Source: Acidimicrobiaceae bacterium (GTDB taxonomy: Bacteria > Actinomycetota > Acidimicrobiia > Acidimicrobiales > MedAcidi-G1). Taken from it: a DNA stretch of 49,514 bases. Below the pieces are notes generated by a model. That model worked only from the letters and a program-made list of their open reading frames with translations, searched no databases and was not told the DNA's origin. Of the stretch, positions 24,538-32,677 are shown in pieces. The stretch lies in NCBI GenBank assembly GCA_002726315.1, contig PBSS01000018.1:1-49514 (forward strand). Reading direction: 5' to 3'. The position numbers and the translations under genes are program-made. Position 1 is the stretch's first letter; each line of letters starts with the position of its first letter.

Positions 24538-25727
24538 CCGGTCTAAGCAGGAGACCTGATCTGAGCAGCCAGCCGAAACTCAAGTGGGACCTGTTCGTAG
24601 AGCAGGCTGCATTTCTAGACCTTCTCGACCAACTTCAGGGCGAGGAGCGAATAGCGGTCGATACCGAATTTCACCGTGAACGAACCTATTTCCCAAGAGT
24701 TGCCCTTGTTCAGATCGCGTGGTCAGGAGGTTTGGTTCTGCTCGACCCCTTGGAGATAGATCTGTCCCCCCTAACTGTCCTTCTCGAGTCGGAAACACTC
24801 TGGGTGATGCACGCGGCAGGACAAGACATCGAGGTGTTCCAGCGGGCATGTGGCACCACCCCGCGGCACCTGTTTGACACGCAGTTGGCTGCAGGGTTCA
24901 TGGGGATGTCCTCGCCGTCACTGTCGGCCCTCTCGCATCGTGAGTTGGGATTCAGGCTCTCAAAGGGAGATCGCCTGACAGACTGGTTGTCTCGGCCTTT
25001 GACAGAGTCTCAACTCGCATACGCGGCAACCGACGTTGCACACCTGTTGGAGATACACGATCGCCTAATGGCGGGATTGGAAGCTAGGGGGCGCCTGGCG
25101 TGGGCGGTTGCCGAATGCGAAGAGATGCTTCAAAGAGAGGTCACTCGGCGAGTGCCGGAGGATGCCTGGCGCAGGATCAAGGAAGCTCGCAGCCTCCGCG
25201 GCGAAGCGAGCCTCGTTGCCCGGTCTGTCGCAGCTTGGAGAGAACGGCGAGCGGCGCGAGTTGATCGGCCTGTTCGGCACGTGCTTAGCGACCTTGCAGT
25301 TGTCGCAATAGCGCAAAGGCGGCCTTCAAGTATGGAGGACTTAAGGAAGGTCAGGGGCATTGATGCCAAGCACCTCAAGGGTGCCAGTGCAGAGGGAATT
25401 CTGAAGGCCGTGGCAGAGGCAGGGAACCTTCCGCCACTTTTGCCTGACGAAGACCGCAGCGGGGGCCGCCAGCAGGAATCGAGAGCTGCCGTGACGCTTG
25501 TTTCGGCATGGGTGGCACAGTTGGCTCGTGACTTGCAAATGGACCCTGCCTTAGTAGGGACTAGGTCTGATATCGAGGCACTTATCCGCAGGGAAAAGGC
25601 ATCTAGAATGGCTCACGGTTGGCGACATGACCTGATCGGTGAACCTGTGGAAGAACTCCTGTCGGGTCGGGCTGCCTTGGCATTCGACGGTGCTGGGGAA
25701 CTCGTTCTGATTCCACGCAACAATTAG
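24489..25727 (+). CDS. rnd: Ribonuclease D
   Basis: A 3'-5' exoribonuclease for tRNA and stable RNA maturation. DEDDy catalytic residues are visible: Asp and Glu in VDTEFHRERTYFPR, Asp in HAAGQDIEVF, and Tyr and Asp in YAATDVAHLLEI. An HRDC domain follows (SDLAVVAIAQRRPSSMEDLRKVRGI) and then a roughly 100-residue C-terminal region. The start is uncertain. GTG 24489 (412 aa) has no ribosome site and overlaps the small frame at 24412. A CTG at 24561 (388 aa) lies 7 nt after AGGAG and matches the normal family N-terminus (KLKWDLFVEQ soon after), but CTG starts are rare. Confidence 0.9.
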   Translation: MPDSKNSRRAACPKWLAGLSRRPDLSSQPKLKWDLFVEQAAFLDLLDQLQGEERIAVDTEFHRERTYFPRVALVQIAWSGGLVLLDPLEIDLSPLTVLLESETLWVMHAAGQDIEVFQRACGTTPRHLFDTQLAAGFMGMSSPSLSALSHRELGFRLSKGDRLTDWLSRPLTESQLAYAATDVAHLLEIHDRLMAGLEARGRLAWAVAECEEMLQREVTRRVPEDAWRRIKEARSLRGEASLVARSVAAWRERRAARVDRPVRHVLSDLAVVAIAQRRPSSMEDLRKVRGIDAKHLKGASAEGILKAVAEAGNLPPLLPDEDRSGGRQQESRAAVTLVSAWVAQLARDLQMDPALVGTRSDIEALIRREKASRMAHGWRHDLIGEPVEELLSGRAALAFDGAGELVLIPRNN

Positions 25728-25751
25728 ACTCTCCCGTTGGTCTTCTCTCAC

Positions 25752-25766
25752 TGCTCCACTGGAGCA
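25752..25766. repeat. Short hairpin TGCTCC-ACT-GGAGCA
   Basis: A perfect 6-bp stem with a 3-nt loop between rnd and the small acidic gene. No T-run follows on either strand, so it does not qualify as an intrinsic terminator; it could slow or protect the mRNA end. Confidence 0.35.
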
Positions 25767-25817
25767 TCTGGTGGGTAGACTGACGGACTGTTCGTGATCT
25801 GAAGGGGAGAGTCTGCT

Positions 25818-26030
25818 GTGAAGAAGGGTCGGCATCGTCGCTTCGAAGAGGCACGAGCCCTCAAGCGAAACCAGGATCTCGACTTTGATTCGATTTTCGA
25901 CAGCCTTAGTAATGCTGAGGATGATTCGGTGGGCTCGGGAGAGTCGACGGCGTTCGATTCATGGGCTGACGAGTTTGACGACGAAGAATCAACCGATTCT
26001 GGAGAAAAGCCGGGTTCTGTCACAGGTTGA
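25818..26030 (+). CDS. Small acidic hypothetical protein
   Basis: A 70-aa protein starting at GTG 25818, with GAAGGGGAGAG about 8 nt upstream. The first 18 residues are basic (KKGRHRRFEEARALKR) and the rest strongly acidic and Ser-rich, as in intrinsically disordered proteins. It has no membrane segment, Cys or known motif. The bipolar charge would suit a nucleic-acid- or protein-binding adapter, but this is speculation. It follows rnd by 90 bp and converges on the CLC gene. Confidence 0.6.
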   Translation: MKKGRHRRFEEARALKRNQDLDFDSIFDSLSNAEDDSVGSGESTAFDSWADEFDDEESTDSGEKPGSVTG

Positions 26031-26051
26031 ATAGCGCCTGCATGCCCAGGT

Positions 26052-27773
26052 TCAACCTCCAGTCTCTTCCAAGATCTCGTCCAACTTCAGGATGTCTTCT
26101 TCGCGAACCACCCCGATGAACCGTTGCTCTGAATCGATGACAGCAAGCACGTCCACAGCGGATTCCTCCATGGCCATGACTGCATCCCTAAGAGTCCATG
26201 AGGGAAGGACTGCAGGAAGGTCCGTCCTGAGGATCTCACTGACTGGCGTGTCATCCCAGTCGGCCCGCTCCAAGGCGGAGACCTCCGACAGGCTCACTAT
26301 GCCTAGGTAGTGTCCCCCATCAACCACTGCGACTGAACGTTCCCTTCGGGCCAGAACGTGCAGGTAGACGAACTCAGCTGCCGTGGCATCGGGTGGGATG
26401 GTCAACACCTCGGTTGTAAGCGCAGATGTGACCGGCAGGGTGAAACGCCGCTCAAGGTGCCCCAGTCTGACGCCCTGCTGATGTTCAGCGACCGAAGAGG
26501 GTCCGGCTACGACCTGGCTCACAGCAGCAGCGACGAGGGCTGGTACTACGAAGGAACCGCCTGAAACCTCAGCCACGAACATTACAGCGGCAATCGGAGC
26601 GCGGTAGCCAGCGCCCAAGAAGGCAGCAAGGCCGAGGGTTGGATATAGGCCTGGCCTGTCACTGCCTAGAATTTGTCCTGTCAGTTGTCCTAGAATTACG
26701 CCCTGGACGGCGAGTGGGATGAAGAGACCACCTACACCACCGGAGGCGAGAGTGACAAGAGTCGCTGCCATCCGAACTCCAAAGAGGAGGGCTATTAGGC
26801 CTAGGCCGTGGTCGGGTCCGACCACCCAGCCCATTGCTTCAAACCCTGGACCAATTGTCAGGGGGGCTCCGAAGAGGGTGTCTGCCAATACCGCTAGGCC
26901 AGCCAAGAGGATTCCGCCCGTCAAGATCTTTGGAACGAAGGCTGTCTCTCTGGAACGGGCCTTTGACCAACGGACCAGCCATGCCATCGAACGGCCGCCG
27001 AGGCCGGCCAGAAGGCCCAATAGGATGGCCCCGAACACATCAGCGGTCTCGACGCCGGCAAAGAAACCGGCCAAATCGTCAACTGTGAACCACAGTTGAT
27101 CCTGGTTGAAGCCCAGCCTGTTTGCCGGGTTGTTGAGGAATGGGACCACGGCCTTTGAACCGATCAGGTTTATGTAGATGACGTAACTACTGGTTGCGGC
27201 AAGCAGGGATGGCAACAGAGCTCGTCGGTTGACGTCATCTCGGTAGGGAGCCTCGAGGGCGAAGAGGACACCTGTGGCTGGTGCTTTGAATACGGCAGCA
27301 ACTCCGGCTGCGGCTCCAGCAGTTAAGAGGACCTTCACATCGTCTCGGCTCAACCAACGCCCGAAACGGTCCCGCATGCTTAGGCCCACGGTTGCTCCGG
27401 CGTATATCGAGGGGCCTTCCAGGCCAAGTGAGCCCCCCATCCCAATGGTGACCACGCCAGCCAGGAGCTTCGCTGGGAGTTCGCGGAGAGGGAGACGAGG
27501 AGAGCGCTCATGGAAGGCACGAATGAACTCGTCAGATGTAGAAGAGGTACCCATTCGCCCCGCATAACGCAGAATCAGGGCAGCAAGGAGTATTCCAAAC
27601 CCGGGAGCAGCAGCTATCTGCCAAAGGGGGCGCTCTTGAAGCCGATGGAAGAGAACTTCGGCTGTCAGGTGTTCGAATCCAGCGATCAGAGTGGCCACGA
27701 TGATTCCTGTAGCAACCGAAAGCGCCAAAACAGGAGTGTTCCCGCGTGTAGCCAAATTTCCGAGCTTGCTCAC
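26052..27773 (-). CDS. CLC-type chloride channel/antiporter with tandem CBS domains
   Basis: A 573-aa protein: roughly 430 residues of CLC membrane domain, then two CBS domains (the first from EVLTIPPDATAAEFV, the second from LRTDLPAVLPSWTLRD). The gating Glu119 is kept in GLEGPSIYAG, and GGVGGLFIPLAVQG matches the GxFxP region. The usual GSGIP selectivity motif is replaced by GTSSTSDE before the gate, so anion preference may differ. CBS domains often bind adenine nucleotides and regulate transport. GTG 27773 is preferred over GTG 27809 because AGGAAG lies 6 nt upstream. Divergent from glcD. Confidence 0.9.
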   Translation of the reverse strand: MSKLGNLATRGNTPVLALSVATGIIVATLIAGFEHLTAEVLFHRLQERPLWQIAAAPGFGILLAALILRYAGRMGTSSTSDEFIRAFHERSPRLPLRELPAKLLAGVVTIGMGGSLGLEGPSIYAGATVGLSMRDRFGRWLSRDDVKVLLTAGAAAGVAAVFKAPATGVLFALEAPYRDDVNRRALLPSLLAATSSYVIYINLIGSKAVVPFLNNPANRLGFNQDQLWFTVDDLAGFFAGVETADVFGAILLGLLAGLGGRSMAWLVRWSKARSRETAFVPKILTGGILLAGLAVLADTLFGAPLTIGPGFEAMGWVVGPDHGLGLIALLFGVRMAATLVTLASGGVGGLFIPLAVQGVILGQLTGQILGSDRPGLYPTLGLAAFLGAGYRAPIAAVMFVAEVSGGSFVVPALVAAAVSQVVAGPSSVAEHQQGVRLGHLERRFTLPVTSALTTEVLTIPPDATAAEFVYLHVLARRERSVAVVDGGHYLGIVSLSEVSALERADWDDTPVSEILRTDLPAVLPSWTLRDAVMAMEESAVDVLAVIDSEQRFIGVVREEDILKLDEILEETGG

Positions 27774-27870
27774 GGGTAACTTCCTACAGCCTCTGTGGCT
27801 GGCTTCCACGCACGACCAGCACTAACGGTGGGTTCTACAACTTCCTAACAGGCCGTGTCACAATGGCGTG

Positions 27871-29325
27871 ATGGTTCACAAGATGCCAAGTGGAACGGAC
27901 GAGTTGATCGCTGACCTAGCCGATGCGATTGGCGCTGGGCGCGTGACAGCAGGTGGGGCCGCTCGTGAGATCTACGGACGCGACAGTTCGATTATTGAAG
28001 GAGGGCATTCCGGGCCGGTCTGCTTTCCGGAATCAACTAGGCAGATAGCTGAGTGCGTTCGCGTGGCGGTTGCACATGGCCGCGACTTTGTGCCCCGTGG
28101 GGCTGGCACCGGTCTTTCCGGGGGCGCAGTTCCCTGCAACGACCCCGTTGTGATCTCGACCACGCGGATGAATCGGATACTGGAAGTAGATGTGGAGCGA
28201 CGCATCGCATGGGTTGAACCAGGGGTGATAAACCTTGATCTGTCAAGGCATCTAGCAGGGACAGGTCTGCACTTTGCACCTGATCCGTCGAGCCAGCAGG
28301 CATGCACGATCGGTGGGAACCTAGCAAACAATTCAGGTGGGCCACATTGCCTCGCTTACGGTGTGACAAGTGAGCATGTGGCTGCGATCGAGGTGGTGCT
28401 GTCCGACGCAAGCACCGTGCTATTGGGTGCAGAGGTTGGTGATGCAGTTGGCTACGACCTCCGCGGAGCCTTTGTGGGAGGGGAGGGGACACTCGGAATA
28501 GCTGCACGGATCGCAGTAAGGCTGACTCCCGATCCTCCTGTTGTCAGGACACTCCTATTGGATTTCCAGTCGCTGGTAGATGCAGCCGAAACGGTCACCG
28601 GAATAATCGCGGCTGGAATTGTGCCGGCAGCACTCGAGATGATGGATCGAAACACGGTTGAGGCGGTTGAGAACTTTGTTGAAGCGGGCTACCCGCGCGA
28701 CGCTGAAGCGGTACTCATCGTGGAACTTGATGGTCTTGAAGAAGGTGTAACTCACGAAATCAAGATTGTTAAGAGGGTCGGCAATGAAAATGGGGTTGGC
28801 ACCGTTCGGGTGGCAGCAGACGATGTGGAGAGGGAGCTCATCTGGAAAGGGCGTAGGAATGCTTTCGGGGCGATCGCTCATATAAAGCCTGGCTACTACC
28901 TGCATGACACGGTGGTACCCCGTACCCGGTTGGCAGAAGTGGTGGCCAAAGTTAACGAGGCGGTCGAACGTCACGACCTGATCGTGGCCAATGTGTTTCA
29001 TGCCGGCGATGGGAATCTCCATCCGCTGATGGCGTTCGACCCCCGCGAACCTGGGGTCATGGAGAGGGTGTATGCAGCCAGTGAAGAGATCGTACGCATT
29101 GCCATTGAGGCTGGAGGCGTACTCTCGGGGGAGCACGGAATTGGCCTAGAAAAGCGCGGCTTCATGCCTCTGCTCTACTCGCCTGACGACTTGAGTGCTC
29201 AGCGAGCCTTGCGGGATGCATTCGACCCTGTTGGCCATGCCAACCCTCTCAAGATGTTTCCTACCGGCAGTAGTTGTGGCGATGTGATGCATCTAGCAGA
29301 AGTGCCAGAGGGAGTTTGGGTTTGA
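27871..29325 (+). CDS. glcD: Glycolate oxidase subunit GlcD-like FAD-linked dehydrogenase
   Basis: A 484-aa FAD-binding (PCMH-type) oxidoreductase. FAD signatures are VPRGAGTGLSGGAVP and GGNLANNSGGPHCLAYGVT; the C-terminal cap carries the HAGDGNLHP metal-site motif and SGEHGIGLEKR. With GlcE and GlcF it would oxidise glycolate or another 2-hydroxyacid and pass electrons to the membrane pool. ATG 27871 is used over an in-frame GTG one codon earlier. The stop overlaps the glcE TTG start. D-lactate is an alternative substrate. Confidence 0.93.
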   Translation: MVHKMPSGTDELIADLADAIGAGRVTAGGAAREIYGRDSSIIEGGHSGPVCFPESTRQIAECVRVAVAHGRDFVPRGAGTGLSGGAVPCNDPVVISTTRMNRILEVDVERRIAWVEPGVINLDLSRHLAGTGLHFAPDPSSQQACTIGGNLANNSGGPHCLAYGVTSEHVAAIEVVLSDASTVLLGAEVGDAVGYDLRGAFVGGEGTLGIAARIAVRLTPDPPVVRTLLLDFQSLVDAAETVTGIIAAGIVPAALEMMDRNTVEAVENFVEAGYPRDAEAVLIVELDGLEEGVTHEIKIVKRVGNENGVGTVRVAADDVERELIWKGRRNAFGAIAHIKPGYYLHDTVVPRTRLAEVVAKVNEAVERHDLIVANVFHAGDGNLHPLMAFDPREPGVMERVYAASEEIVRIAIEAGGVLSGEHGIGLEKRGFMPLLYSPDDLSAQRALRDAFDPVGHANPLKMFPTGSSCGDVMHLAEVPEGVWV

Positions 29326-30206
29326 GTGACCTTGAGGAGTTCCGTAACGAGGTAGGGACCACGGGCTCTGTCTGTGTCAAGGGTGGTGGGACGCGTTGGG
29401 ACGTGGGAGGTGAGGTTGGTCAAGGTGTAAGAGTTGTTTCCGCCCCGAGTGGCATTGACGCTTATGATCCCGCCGAAATGACAGTTTTAGTAGGTGCAGG
29501 AACCACCCTCACCGCCCTAGCTGAGGTGTTGGCAGAACATCGCCAGGAGGTGGCACTGGCCGGGCCAGTGGGCTCAACCGTTGGAGGAGCTCTGGCTGTT
29601 GGATGGAACAGCATTAGGCGCCAACGAGTTGGATTCGCCCGTGACGCCCTCCTTCAGGCAGAGTGCGTCGGTGCCGACGGCAAGCGATTTAAGGCTGGAG
29701 GCCCGACTGTGAAGAATGCAAGTGGCTACGAGCTGTGTCGCCTGCTGGTTGGATCTCTCGGAACCCTCGCCCTAATGGGCCGTGTGATCCTAAGAACGAC
29801 GCCAATACCGGAGTGGTCTCTCTGGCTACGAGGTTCCGTAACACCTGCCGACGTGGTGAAGTCCTGCTATAGACCCGCCAGTATTTTGTGGGATGGAAGC
29901 TACAGCCACGTATGTCTAGAGGGTTATGAGGCGGATGTTCAACGCGAGGCCTCGGCTCTTATCGATTCCGGAATGGTCAAGGTGCAAGGCCCTCCATCCT
30001 TGCCACCTCATAGGAACAGGCTGACTGGTGATCTCCCAGAGGGAGCGATCTTGGATGTAGCCATCGGAGTGGCACACTGCCCCGAGGCTGCAGCTATTCA
30101 ATGTGTAGACCCAGCGGTCAAATGCATTGCTGATCGCATGAAAGCGAATTTCGACCCGCACCGGCGTTTGAACCCGAATCGGGATCCCTACAGCGTTCCA
30201 GCATGA
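29322..30206 (+). CDS. glcE: Glycolate oxidase subunit GlcE-like FAD-binding protein
   Basis: A 294-aa PCMH-type FAD-binding subunit. The FAD-binding half is present: VKGGGTRWDVGG, the VGAGTTLTALAEVL segment, AGPVGSTVGGALAVGWNS and GPTVKNASGYELCRLLVGSLGTLA. It ends with the family-like FDPHRRLNPNRDP. The proposed TTG start (29322) overlaps the glcD stop by 4 bp (TTGA) and has GGAG 7 nt upstream; the frame continues upstream within glcD but that part is a shadow. It shares a 4-bp overlap with glcF. Confidence 0.9.
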   Translation: MSDLEEFRNEVGTTGSVCVKGGGTRWDVGGEVGQGVRVVSAPSGIDAYDPAEMTVLVGAGTTLTALAEVLAEHRQEVALAGPVGSTVGGALAVGWNSIRRQRVGFARDALLQAECVGADGKRFKAGGPTVKNASGYELCRLLVGSLGTLALMGRVILRTTPIPEWSLWLRGSVTPADVVKSCYRPASILWDGSYSHVCLEGYEADVQREASALIDSGMVKVQGPPSLPPHRNRLTGDLPEGAILDVAIGVAHCPEAAAIQCVDPAVKCIADRMKANFDPHRRLNPNRDPYSVPA

Positions 30207-31417
30207 AGGGACCATCGACCACAGGCTGGCTAAGCCTCGACGACGATTCCTTGACTGCGTGTGTGGGATGTGGCCTGTGCCTCCCGCACTGTCCGACTTT
30301 TCGACTGTCTGGAGATGAGCGGATGTCTCCTCGCGGACGGATTGTGCTGATGCGTGCTGCCCAGACAGGTGGCGTGGACTGTGATGATGAGTGGTATGAC
30401 GCCATGGAGACCTGCATGCAGTGTCGCGGTTGCGAAGCTGCTTGCCCGGCAGGGGTTCCATTCGGCGAGTTGATCTCAGGTACCCGCTCAGCAATGTCTG
30501 CGGTTAGACGAGCCCCTGTTCACCTCCGTGTGGGTCTGTGGGCGCTGACACAACATCGCCTTTTGCTTTTCGGCAGCAGGATCCTTGCTGTGCTCCAACG
30601 TCTCCGCGTGATCCCCCGAGTTGGTTTTCTGCCAAGGCGGCTTCCCCTGGTTGGCTCCCGGCTCTCTTACCGGGCAGACGGCGATGTGATCCTGTTCACC
30701 GGATGCGTCATGGACGTCTGGCAGCCGGAGGTGCACGATGCGTGTCAGTACGTCATCGAGGTCACAGGCTCCACCGTTGCTCGGTCGGGGCCTACTGCTG
30801 GTTGTTGTGGTGCCCTACATGAGCACGCTGGACTTCATGGAACAGCCCGGCGGTTAGCCAAACAAGTAGTCCAGGCTCTCAAAGGCAACGAACCGGTATT
30901 GGTCGACTCGGCTGGTTGTGGAGCTGCCTTGAAGGCCTATGGCGACCTTCTCGGGACACCAGAGGCGAGGACGTTCTCCGATCGTGTTAGAGACGTACAC
31001 GAATGGCTGGAAGAGCGTATGGAATCTCTGCCTTCGCTGCCAGATGGGGACCGGCCTGGAGTGATAGTTCAGGACCCCTGTCATCTCCGCCACGTGCAGG
31101 GAGCTCACATGTCCCTCCGCAAGGTACTCAGCCAGTATGTCGATGTAGTCGAGTTGAACGACGATGGCCTCTGCTGTGGCGCTGGCGGCTCCTACTCGCT
31201 ACTGCAGCCGGAACTGGCCACTGCGGCCCGTGATCGGAAGGTAGACCTGATCACAAAGGCCTCTGGCCTTTCGGGAGCAGAACTAGTTGTGAGCGCCAAC
31301 CCTGGATGCTCGATGCACCTTGCAGCAGTGGGCCTTGATGTCCTGCATCCGATGCAGGTATTAGCAGAGGTGCTCGAAGCGGGCATCGATCCAGAGGGGG
31401 TCAGAGATGGCCAGTGA
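30203..31417 (+). CDS. glcF: Glycolate oxidase iron-sulfur subunit GlcF-like
   Basis: A 404-aa iron-sulfur protein. Two 4Fe-4S motifs lie at Cys20/23/26/30 (CVGCGLCLPHCP) and Cys71/74/77/81 (CMQCRGCEAACP). Two CCG-type domains follow, with CCGALHEHAG and CCGAGGSYSLLQ, which in the family bind another cluster or take part in quinone reduction. ATG overlaps the glcE stop (ATGA), so the three subunits are translationally coupled. Expected to act at the inner face of the membrane as the electron-transfer subunit of the complex. Confidence 0.93.
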   Translation: MKGPSTTGWLSLDDDSLTACVGCGLCLPHCPTFRLSGDERMSPRGRIVLMRAAQTGGVDCDDEWYDAMETCMQCRGCEAACPAGVPFGELISGTRSAMSAVRRAPVHLRVGLWALTQHRLLLFGSRILAVLQRLRVIPRVGFLPRRLPLVGSRLSYRADGDVILFTGCVMDVWQPEVHDACQYVIEVTGSTVARSGPTAGCCGALHEHAGLHGTARRLAKQVVQALKGNEPVLVDSAGCGAALKAYGDLLGTPEARTFSDRVRDVHEWLEERMESLPSLPDGDRPGVIVQDPCHLRHVQGAHMSLRKVLSQYVDVVELNDDGLCCGAGGSYSLLQPELATAARDRKVDLITKASGLSGAELVVSANPGCSMHLAAVGLDVLHPMQVLAEVLEAGIDPEGVRDGQ

Positions 31418-31604
31418 ATTTGAGGAACTACGAATCCGCCTTGAGGCGATCTCCGAAGAGTTGGCCGACCTTGCTATTTCCCGCTTGCGGGAGTCAGTTG
31501 ATGCAGGAGGCACAGAACTTCCTGTCGATGAGCGCCGTCTAACCCGTGCCCGTCGCGCTGTCCTTAAAGCCGCCCACCTGCTCGAAGAGGGAAACGAACT
31601 CTAG
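31407..31604 (+). CDS. Small helical protein downstream of glcF
   Basis: A 65-aa protein, almost fully helical and charged, with heptad-like spacing (FEELRIRLEAISEELADLAISRLRE), so a short coiled coil is likely. It overlaps the glcF end by 11 bp in another frame, and both the composition and the clean start favour a real gene. I do not recognise a function; small proteins of this look are common beside actinobacterial metabolic genes. It converges on the LOG gene with 2 bp between the stops. Confidence 0.7.
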   Translation: MASEFEELRIRLEAISEELADLAISRLRESVDAGGTELPVDERRLTRARRAVLKAAHLLEEGNEL

Positions 31605-31606
31605 GT

Positions 31607-32677
31607 TCAGCAAGACTGCTCACCGGAATTCAGGAAGTCGATCATCTGGCGCAATCGGGCATGTGCGTGTCGGTCGAAAGTCATGCTCAAGCGCGACAGG
31701 TCCAATCGGTCGTTGTCGGCGATCTCTACCTTGCTTGGTTCGCACCGCCTGATGGTGCCATCGACCAGTAGGTCTGAGAACTCGGCATTCAGGTGCTCCA
31801 ACTCCTCGTCTCGGACTTGGCGCTCAAGCCTCAGGATTAACCGTTTTCCCACATATCGCATCGAGTGGTAGGTGCTGTAGAAGTTGCAGATATGGTCTGC
31901 AGCAGCAACGGGATCGTTGGTGGAGAATACGAGTGACAGATCTGCTGGGGAGATTAGCCCGCCATCCAGTAGTTCAGTTTCGACAAACTCGGACCAGTAG
32001 GCCCAGTAGGTGCTCTCAGGTGGGTCCAAGAGTACCACTGGGGCGATGGCTGACTTGCCGGTCTGCATGAGTGTGAGGAGTTCGAATGCTTCGTCCATTG
32101 TCCCAAAGCCACCAGGCAGTAGGGCATAGCCGTGTGACTCCTTCATGAACATGACTTTGCGGGTAAAGAAGTACCGGAAGTTAATCAACTTCGGGTCATC
32201 TGTGATGAACTCATTAGCCTCGGACTCAAACGGAAGTTGGATGTTCACACCGAAGGAGCGATCGGACCCTGCCCCCTCCATCCCGGCAGCCATGATCCCT
32301 GGACCAGCACCCGTAATGACCATCCAGTTCCGTTCGGCAATGGCCTTCCCGAAAGATGCTGCGGTCTCGTACGCCGGATCGCCTTCGCTGATTCGAGCCG
32401 ACCCAAAGACAGTTGCTTTCCTGACGCCACGGTAGGGAGCGAATACGGCGAAGGAATGCCGGAGTTCCTTGAGGGCCGAGTTAACCAGTTTCAGTTCGCC
32501 CCTGTCGACGTCCTCCTTGCTGAGGCGCACGGATGAGACCAGCAATTCGGCGATCAGGTCAAGGTCGTCTGGACGGCCAGTTGCGAGAGCCAACTCCTCT
32601 ACGGCTGCATCCAGGTCCGAGTCACCGGTTCTGTAGTGGCGAAGGCTCCTCGAGGACTGTGGAGGCTCGGCGGTCAT
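31607..32677 (-). CDS. LOG family protein (TIGR00730-like Rossmann fold)
   Basis: A 356-aa protein whose C-terminal two thirds carry the LOG signatures GAGPGIMAAGMEGA and LPGGFGTMDEAFELLTL. LOG proteins cleave the N-glycosidic bond of nucleoside monophosphates, releasing ribose-5-phosphate (cytokinin riboside monophosphates in plants, ordinary nucleotides in bacterial PpnN-like forms). The N-terminal 100 residues are an extra helical part, longer than in the minimal 190-aa enzymes. It overlaps the fbiC stop by 4 bp and is likely translated from the same transcript. Substrate here is unknown. Confidence 0.88.
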   Translation of the reverse strand: MTAEPPQSSRSLRHYRTGDSDLDAAVEELALATGRPDDLDLIAELLVSSVRLSKEDVDRGELKLVNSALKELRHSFAVFAPYRGVRKATVFGSARISEGDPAYETAASFGKAIAERNWMVITGAGPGIMAAGMEGAGSDRSFGVNIQLPFESEANEFITDDPKLINFRYFFTRKVMFMKESHGYALLPGGFGTMDEAFELLTLMQTGKSAIAPVVLLDPPESTYWAYWSEFVETELLDGGLISPADLSLVFSTNDPVAAADHICNFYSTYHSMRYVGKRLILRLERQVRDEELEHLNAEFSDLLVDGTIRRCEPSKVEIADNDRLDLSRLSMTFDRHAHARLRQMIDFLNSGEQSC

